From JAGWAJ01 sp026707615 (GTDB lineage: Bacteria > Acidobacteriota > Vicinamibacteria > Vicinamibacterales > UBA8438): a DNA stretch of 64,000 nucleotides. Below the pieces are notes generated by a model, which was not told the DNA's origin, did no database searches, and saw nothing but the letters and a program-made list of their open reading frames with translations. The stretch is from the NCBI GenBank assembly GCA_965207595.1, contig CBDBMW010000009.1, forward strand, positions 124,001-188,000, given 5' to 3'. Each line of letters begins with the position of its first letter. The first letter of the stretch is position 1. Below, in pieces: positions 59,451 through 64,000 of the stretch. The position numbers and the translations under genes are program-made.

Positions 59451-59774
59451 ATGAACCATCCCCTGTACCGCGTGACATGGTGCAAGGTCATCGAGCCGTT
59501 CGTCGTGAGTGTCCGGTTCGACGACGGAGTGCAGCGAGAGATCGACTTCCGGCCGGTTCTGCGCGGAGAACTCTACGGGGCGTTGCGCGACAGGACCCTG
59601 TTCGAACAGGTCCGAATCGACCCCGACACCTGGACCCTGGTTTGGCCCAACGGCGCGGACTTCGATCCGGCCACCCTCCACGACTGGCCCGACGCCGGGC
59701 CGCGGATTGCCGACATGGCTCGCGGCTGGCCCGACGCGAGACGCTCCCCGGTTGACGAGCGCGGCGGAAGATGA
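59451..59774 (+). CDS. DUF2442 protein
   Basis: A 107-residue protein. HPLYRVTWCKVIEPFVVSVRFDDGVQREIDFRPVLRGELYGALRD, FEQVRIDPDTWTLVWPNGADFDPATLHDWP is the DUF2442 pattern (short beta-rich fold). These proteins commonly accompany DUF4160 and are suspected to be part of toxin-antitoxin-like pairs. The partner here seems to be broken (59303-59440). ATG at 59451. Confidence 0.85.
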   Translation: MNHPLYRVTWCKVIEPFVVSVRFDDGVQREIDFRPVLRGELYGALRDRTLFEQVRIDPDTWTLVWPNGADFDPATLHDWPDAGPRIADMARGWPDARRSPVDERGGR

Positions 59775-59968
59775 CGATCCCGGCGCACCTCGTGGCGGCT
59801 CTCTCGGACAACGCAGACGTCCTTGATGCTGCCGTCTGCGTTCTGGCCGCGGAGGACTTCGTGGCGGGACGGGCAACGCCGCCGACCGATCGGAGCGCCG
59901 CCGAACGCGAGGGCTGGATCTGGACGGCGCCCCGCCGGGGGCCGGCCTATACTGCGGCGGATGGATGA
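59771..59968 (+). CDS. Short overlapping ORF of doubtful status
   Basis: A 65-codon frame whose ATG overlaps the DUF2442 stop by 4 nt (ATGA) and whose end overlaps the next gene's start. The text PAHLVAALSDNADVLDAAVC could be a helix, but no family is apparent. Kept because of the coupling geometry; it may be chance. Confidence 0.3.
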   Translation: MTIPAHLVAALSDNADVLDAAVCVLAAEDFVAGRATPPTDRSAAEREGWIWTAPRRGPAYTAADG

Positions 59969-62957
59969 CCTCCGCCGCGATCTCGAAGCGCGCCTCGACG
60001 GCGAGGTGCGCTTCGATGCGGTCTCCCGGGCCCTCTACTCGACCGACGCCAGCGTCTACCAGATCCAGCCGCTGGGCGTGGCCATCGTCCGCTCGCGCGA
60101 CGACATCCTGGCCGCCATCGCCTGCGCCCGGGCGCACGGGTGCTCGATCACGGCGCGGGGCGGCGGAACCTCGCAGGCCGGGCAGGCGATCGGAGCGGGG
60201 CTCCAGCTCGACACGTCGAAGCACTTCAACCGGCTCCTCGCACTGAACGTCGCCGAGCGCTGGGCGCGCGTCGAGCCCGGCATCGTCCTCGACGAGCTGA
60301 ACGCGCAGCTCGCCCCCCACCGCCTCCGGTTCGCGCCGGACATCTCGACGGCCAGCCGCGCAACCATCGGGGGGATGATCTCCAACAACTCGAGCGGCGC
60401 GCGGTCGGTGCGCTACGGAAAGACCATCGATCACGTCCTCGACCTGCACGTCGCATTGTCCGACGGCTCGGTCGCGCATCTCCGCCCGCTGGACGGAGAC
60501 GAGCTCGCGGCGGCGTGCGCGGCACCGACGCTCGAAGGCGCCTGCTATCGGACGGTCCGGCAACTCACCGCCCGTCACGCGGACGAGATCGACCGTCGCT
60601 ATCCGAAGATCCTGCGCCGCGTCGGCGGGTACAACCTCGACGCTTTCACGCCGGCGCGGGCGGCGGCCGGTGAGCCCTTCAACCTCGCCCGGCTCGTCGT
60701 CGGCTCCGAGGGGACGCTCGGCCTGATCGTGGAAGCCCGGCTCAACCTCGTGCCGCTGCCGAACGCGAAGGCCGTGCTGACCATCGAGTACGACGATCTG
60801 CTCGACGCGCTCGGCGACACCCCGGCCATCCTCGAGCACGACCCGTCCGCGGTCGAGGTCATGGACCGCTCCATCCTCGATCATGCGCGCGAGAACCCGG
60901 CGCTCGACGCGATGCGCCGCGCCGTCCTCCGGACCGACTGCGGAGCCCTGCTCTGCGTCGAGCTGTACGGCGATTCTGCGGAGGAGCTCGCGCCGCGCCT
61001 CGAGCGCCTCGAGTCGGACGTCCGCGCCCGCGGCCGCGCCACCCACACCGCGCGCGCCACCGCGCCGGCCGACCAGGCCCGGATCTGGAAGCTCCGCGAA
61101 TCGTCCCTGGGCCTGTCGATGGCGATGAAGGGGGACGCCAAGAGCATCTCGTTCGTCGAGGACACGGCCGTCGCCCCGGAGAAGCTCCGCGACTTCATCG
61201 CGCGCTTCCTCGGCATCGTCCGCAGCCACGGCACGACGGCCGGCGTCTACGCCCACGCCTCGGTCGGCTGTCTCCACGTCCGCCCCGTGGTCAACATGAA
61301 GACCGCGGACGGCGTCCGGCAGTTCGAGGCCATCGCGACCGAGATCGCCGACCTGGTGCTGGAGTTCGGCGGCGCCCTGTCGGGCGAGCACGGCGACGGG
61401 CTCGTGCGCGGGCCGTTCATGGCCCGCATGTTCGGCCCCGAGCTCTACGACGCGTTCCGGACCGTCAAACGGACGTTCGATCCCGAGGGTCTCTTCAACC
61501 CCGGCAAGATCGTCGACGCCCCGCCGCTGACCGCCAATCTGCGCTACGGACCGGCCTACCGGACGCCGGATCCCCCCGCCGCCTTCGATCACGGCGAGTA
61601 CGGCGGGCTCGGACGCGCGGTCGAGATGTGCAGCGGCGTCGGCGCCTGCCGCAAGACCCTGGCCGGCACGATGTGCCCGTCGTACATGGCGACGCGCGAC
61701 GAGGCGCACTCGACGCGGGGCCGGGCCAACGTCCTGCGCCTGGCGATGACGGGCGCGCTCGGCCGGGAGGGCCCGCGCGAGGTCGGGCTGGGCGACCGCG
61801 GCGTCCACGACGTGCTCGATCTCTGCCTGGAGTGCCGCGCGTGCAAGACGGAGTGCCCGGTCGGCGTCGACATGGCGCGCTTCAAGAGCGAGTTTCTCGC
61901 CGACTACTGGCGGCGCCACGGCACGCCGCTCCGGGCGCGCGTGCTCGGGCATATCCACGACCTGTCGGCGCTGGCCAGCCGGGCGGCGCCGCTCGTCAAT
62001 CCGTGGCTCGGGCGCGGCTGGGTCCGGTGGCTGAACGAGGTCGTCTTCGGCATCGACCGCCGCCGCTCGCTGCCGCCGTGGGCGCCGCGCACGCTGGCGC
62101 AGGCGTGGCGCGAGCGATCGGCCGAGGGAAGGAGCGGGCTTGCCGCGCGCCAGGGTCCCGCCTCGGCCTCACGCCACGGCCCCGCATCCCGGGAGAGCGC
62201 CGCAGTCCCGGAGGACGCCGCCTCGCGTGCAGCCGACCTCGTCCTGTTCAGCGACACCTTCACCAACTACTACGACCCCGACATCGGCCTCGCGGCGGCG
62301 GACGTTCTGGAAGGGGCAGGTCTCAAGGTGGCCCTGGGACCTGACGCCTGCTGCGGCCGGCCGCTTATCTCCCAGGGCCTCCTGGACGCGGCGCGGGACC
62401 GCGCCGCGGACGCGGCGCGCCGGCTCCATCCGCTCGCCGCGGCCGGCACGCCCATCGTGCTGCTCGAGCCGAGCTGTCTGTCGGCCCTCGCCGACGACGT
62501 ACCGGCGCTCCTCCGCGGCGAGGCGCAGCGGCGGGCGCGGGAAGTCGCCGCCGCCTGCGTGCTGTTCGAGGACTTCCTGAACCGGCGGCTCGACGAAGGC
62601 GGCGCATCGCTCGCGCTCCGCTCGGGCCCGGACGAGATCCTCCTCCACGGCCACTGCCACCAGAAATCGCTCGGCCTGGTAGCGCCCGCGAAGTCGCTCC
62701 TCAATCGAATCCCGGGCGCCCGCGTCACCGATCTCGACTCCGGTTGCTGCGGCATGGCCGGTTCGTTCGGCTACGCTCGGGAGCACTTCGACATTTCCCG
62801 CCAGATCGGCGAGCGGCGCCTCCTTCCCGCCGTACGCGAGCTCGGCCCCGAAGGCGTCCTCGTCGCCGCCGGAACGTCGTGCCGTCACCAGGTCCACGAC
62901 TTCGCCGGCGTCCGGGCGCTGCACCCGGCTCAACTCTTGCATTCGCTACTGGAGTAG
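59961..62957 (+). CDS. FAD-linked oxidase fused to Fe-S domain (GlcD/GlcF, YdiJ/D-2-HGDH-like)
   Basis: A 998-residue fusion. The N-terminal FAD domain (about 1-500) reads CSITARGGGTSQAGQAIGAGLQLDTSKHFNRLL (about 63-95, the PP loop of VAO flavoproteins), ISTASRATIGGMISNNSSGARSVRYGKT and VVGSEGTLGLIVEARL. The linker GEHGDGLVRGPFMARMFG (about 476-493) is the FAD-linked oxidase C-domain. The Fe-S part has MCSGVGACRKTLAGTMCPSYMATRDE and LCLECRACKTECPVGVDM ([4Fe-4S] ligands, about 555-640). The CCG domains hold DACCGRPLISQGLL, LHGHCHQKSLG and LDSGCCGMAGSFGY. It oxidises a 2-hydroxyacid such as D-2-hydroxyglutarate, D-lactate or glycolate and passes electrons to quinone or another carrier. Start at MDDLRRDLEARLDGEVRFD. 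Confidence 0.9.
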   Translation: MDDLRRDLEARLDGEVRFDAVSRALYSTDASVYQIQPLGVAIVRSRDDILAAIACARAHGCSITARGGGTSQAGQAIGAGLQLDTSKHFNRLLALNVAERWARVEPGIVLDELNAQLAPHRLRFAPDISTASRATIGGMISNNSSGARSVRYGKTIDHVLDLHVALSDGSVAHLRPLDGDELAAACAAPTLEGACYRTVRQLTARHADEIDRRYPKILRRVGGYNLDAFTPARAAAGEPFNLARLVVGSEGTLGLIVEARLNLVPLPNAKAVLTIEYDDLLDALGDTPAILEHDPSAVEVMDRSILDHARENPALDAMRRAVLRTDCGALLCVELYGDSAEELAPRLERLESDVRARGRATHTARATAPADQARIWKLRESSLGLSMAMKGDAKSISFVEDTAVAPEKLRDFIARFLGIVRSHGTTAGVYAHASVGCLHVRPVVNMKTADGVRQFEAIATEIADLVLEFGGALSGEHGDGLVRGPFMARMFGPELYDAFRTVKRTFDPEGLFNPGKIVDAPPLTANLRYGPAYRTPDPPAAFDHGEYGGLGRAVEMCSGVGACRKTLAGTMCPSYMATRDEAHSTRGRANVLRLAMTGALGREGPREVGLGDRGVHDVLDLCLECRACKTECPVGVDMARFKSEFLADYWRRHGTPLRARVLGHIHDLSALASRAAPLVNPWLGRGWVRWLNEVVFGIDRRRSLPPWAPRTLAQAWRERSAEGRSGLAARQGPASASRHGPASRESAAVPEDAASRAADLVLFSDTFTNYYDPDIGLAAADVLEGAGLKVALGPDACCGRPLISQGLLDAARDRAADAARRLHPLAAAGTPIVLLEPSCLSALADDVPALLRGEAQRRAREVAAACVLFEDFLNRRLDEGGASLALRSGPDEILLHGHCHQKSLGLVAPAKSLLNRIPGARVTDLDSGCCGMAGSFGYAREHFDISRQIGERRLLPAVRELGPEGVLVAAGTSCRHQVHDFAGVRALHPAQLLHSLLE

Positions 62958-62961
62958 CCCC

Positions 62962-63519
62962 TTGGCCGACGCGACCGCCGGAACCTACCGCTGGAGCCGT
63001 GAGGCGTACGACCGCGCGGTCGACGCCGGCGTCTTCGGTCCCGACGATCGGATCGAGTTGATCGACGGGGAGATCGTCGGGATGACAGCGCAGGGAAGCC
63101 GGCACGCCGCGGCGGTGATCATGGTCACCAAGGTGGTCGAGCGCGCATTCGGTGCCGGCTGTCACGTCCGGCCGCAGACCCCGCTGGCTATCGGTCCCGA
63201 CTCGGAACCGGAGCCGGACATCGCCGTGGTCGAAGGCGCCCCGGGCGACTATCTCGACGCTCATCCCGCCACGGCACTGCTGGTGGTCGAGGTGTCGGAC
63301 GATTCGCTGCGGCGCGATCGCACCGTCAAGCAGCGACTCTACGCGCGCCACGGCCTGCCGGAATACTGGATTGTCGCCCTGCCCGGCGCCCGGCTCGAAG
63401 TCCACCGCGAGCCGTCCGCGAACGGATACCGGTCCGTCCACGTCTACCGGCGCGGGGACAGGGTCGCTCCGCTCGCGCGCCCCGGGACGGAGATCGCGGT
63501 CGACGACCTTCTCCCGTGA
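62962..63519 (+). CDS. Uma2 family (DUF820) putative endonuclease
   Basis: A 185-residue protein. TTG start at 62962 with GGAG upstream. YRWSREAYDRAVDAGVFGPDDRIELIDGEIVGM (Glu at about 32-36), PEPDIAVVEGAPGDY (the PD(I/A)A catalytic motif, about 77-91), TALLVVEVSDDSLRRDRTVKQRLYARHGLPEYWIVALPG (the VVEV...K motif, about 98-136). PD-(D/E)XK-fold. It follows the dehydrogenase by 4 nt. A more distant relative lies at 29894-30619. Confidence 0.85.
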   Translation: MADATAGTYRWSREAYDRAVDAGVFGPDDRIELIDGEIVGMTAQGSRHAAAVIMVTKVVERAFGAGCHVRPQTPLAIGPDSEPEPDIAVVEGAPGDYLDAHPATALLVVEVSDDSLRRDRTVKQRLYARHGLPEYWIVALPGARLEVHREPSANGYRSVHVYRRGDRVAPLARPGTEIAVDDLLP

Positions 63520-63595
63520 GGGACGGTGACTCCGGCTCGAGCCGCGCCCGCTGCTTGACCCCCGGTTCGCCGCCGATCCACACTGCCCGTCAGCC

Positions 63596-63844
63596 ATGCC
63601 GATCTACGAGTACCGTTGCGGCGCGTGCGGCAAGGAGTTCGAGGCCGTCATCCTCCCCAAGAGCGGCCCCGTGGCCTGCCCGTTGTGCCGGAGCGGCGAG
63701 GTCGAGCGGCTGATCTCGATGTTCGCCGTCAGCTCCGAAGGCACCCGCGAGATGAACCTGAAGTCGGCGCGGAAGGCCGCATCCAAGATTCGGCGGGACA
63801 AGCAGGTCGCCGAGCAAGAGGCGATCCTCCACCACCATCACTGA
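63596..63844 (+). CDS. FmdB-family zinc ribbon protein with His-rich tail
   Basis: An 82-residue protein starting MPIYEYRCGACGKEFEAV, with CGAC and CPLC (about 8-11 and 28-31) as the zinc-binding pairs of FmdB-type putative regulators. The middle holds LISMFAVSSEGTREMNLKSARKAASKIRRD, and the C-terminus ends AILHHHH, four consecutive histidines that are unusual for the family and might bind metal. Role unknown. Confidence 0.85.
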   Translation: MPIYEYRCGACGKEFEAVILPKSGPVACPLCRSGEVERLISMFAVSSEGTREMNLKSARKAASKIRRDKQVAEQEAILHHHH

Positions 63845-64000
63845 CGCCGGCGCGGGTTCGACGCCAGTCACACCGGCTCGCCGGACGTATGATTCGCTCG
63901 TGGGGCCTTGCGTATCCTTGGAGAGCCTCGTACGTCCGCGCGCCGCGTTACGATCCCGAACGAGGACGCTTGGCCGGGCCGGTTGGGTACCGGGTTGCGC

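Noticed and set aside
63845..64000. tRNA-like GGTTCGA near 63855 and possible start of a next gene near 63900
   Set aside because: No acceptor or anticodon stems could be formed around the motif, and the gene start cannot be judged because the window ends.

Overview
The window is about 64 kb of very GC-rich, gene-dense bacterial chromosome. The ADOP/MacB-type and giant FtsX-type permeases, several AP-superfamily enzymes, a secreted PQQ beta-propeller dehydrogenase, Uma2 nucleases and many PIN-type toxin-antitoxin pairs together suggest an Acidobacteriota genome, probably of the Vicinamibacteria type. This is inferred from gene content; there is no rRNA or other marker gene. No tRNA, CRISPR array, integrase, transposase or phage module was found.

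Layout. 1-2 kb: a cut-off nucleotidyltransferase, a crotonase and a VapBC pair. 2.1-13.1 kb: a minus-strand block with two large permeases, a LolD-like ATPase, an aldehyde dehydrogenase/acyl reductase-like enzyme, two exported DUF4399 proteins and a LuxE/PaaK-like adenylating enzyme. 13.2-16.7 kb: a MOSC protein, a lipoprotein, two more toxin-antitoxin pairs and a decayed ATPase/DUF4276 locus. 16.8-31.9 kb: mixed accessory and housekeeping genes (SPFH/NfeD, pterin dehydratase, dienoyl-CoA reductase, BASS transporter, PQQ dehydrogenase, cyclase-family hydrolase, glycosyltransferase, a PEP-synthase-like phosphotransferase, Uma2, DUF4143 ATPase). 32-40.7 kb: a fused PAPS synthase, a divergent sulfotransferase and two tandem AP-superfamily hydrolases with two companions, possibly a sulfation or surface-modification cassette. 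40.7-46.8 kb: a tightly overlapped assimilatory sulfur operon (TauE-like transporter, CysH, siroheme dehydrogenase, CobA, sulfite/nitrite reductase, unknown protein). 46.8-58.7 kb: a SYLF protein, then a nitrogen assimilation region (LysR, gltB, gltD, a sigma-54 activator, glnK, amt). 58.8-64 kb: small DUF genes, a GlcD/GlcF-type fusion dehydrogenase, Uma2 and an FmdB-type zinc ribbon.

The most notable regulatory feature is upstream of the sulfur operon (46.65-46.85 kb, minus strand). A short ORF with three consecutive cysteine codons follows a good promoter-like sequence and precedes a near-perfect 15-bp intrinsic terminator just before the first operon gene. This is the layout expected of a cysteine-responsive transcription attenuator. 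A second clear signal is a sigma-54 promoter before glnK-amt, next to a gene for a sigma-54 activator. A dispersed palindromic repeat with the core GGAGTCTGCGCCGCAG sits at the 3' ends of at least five genes.
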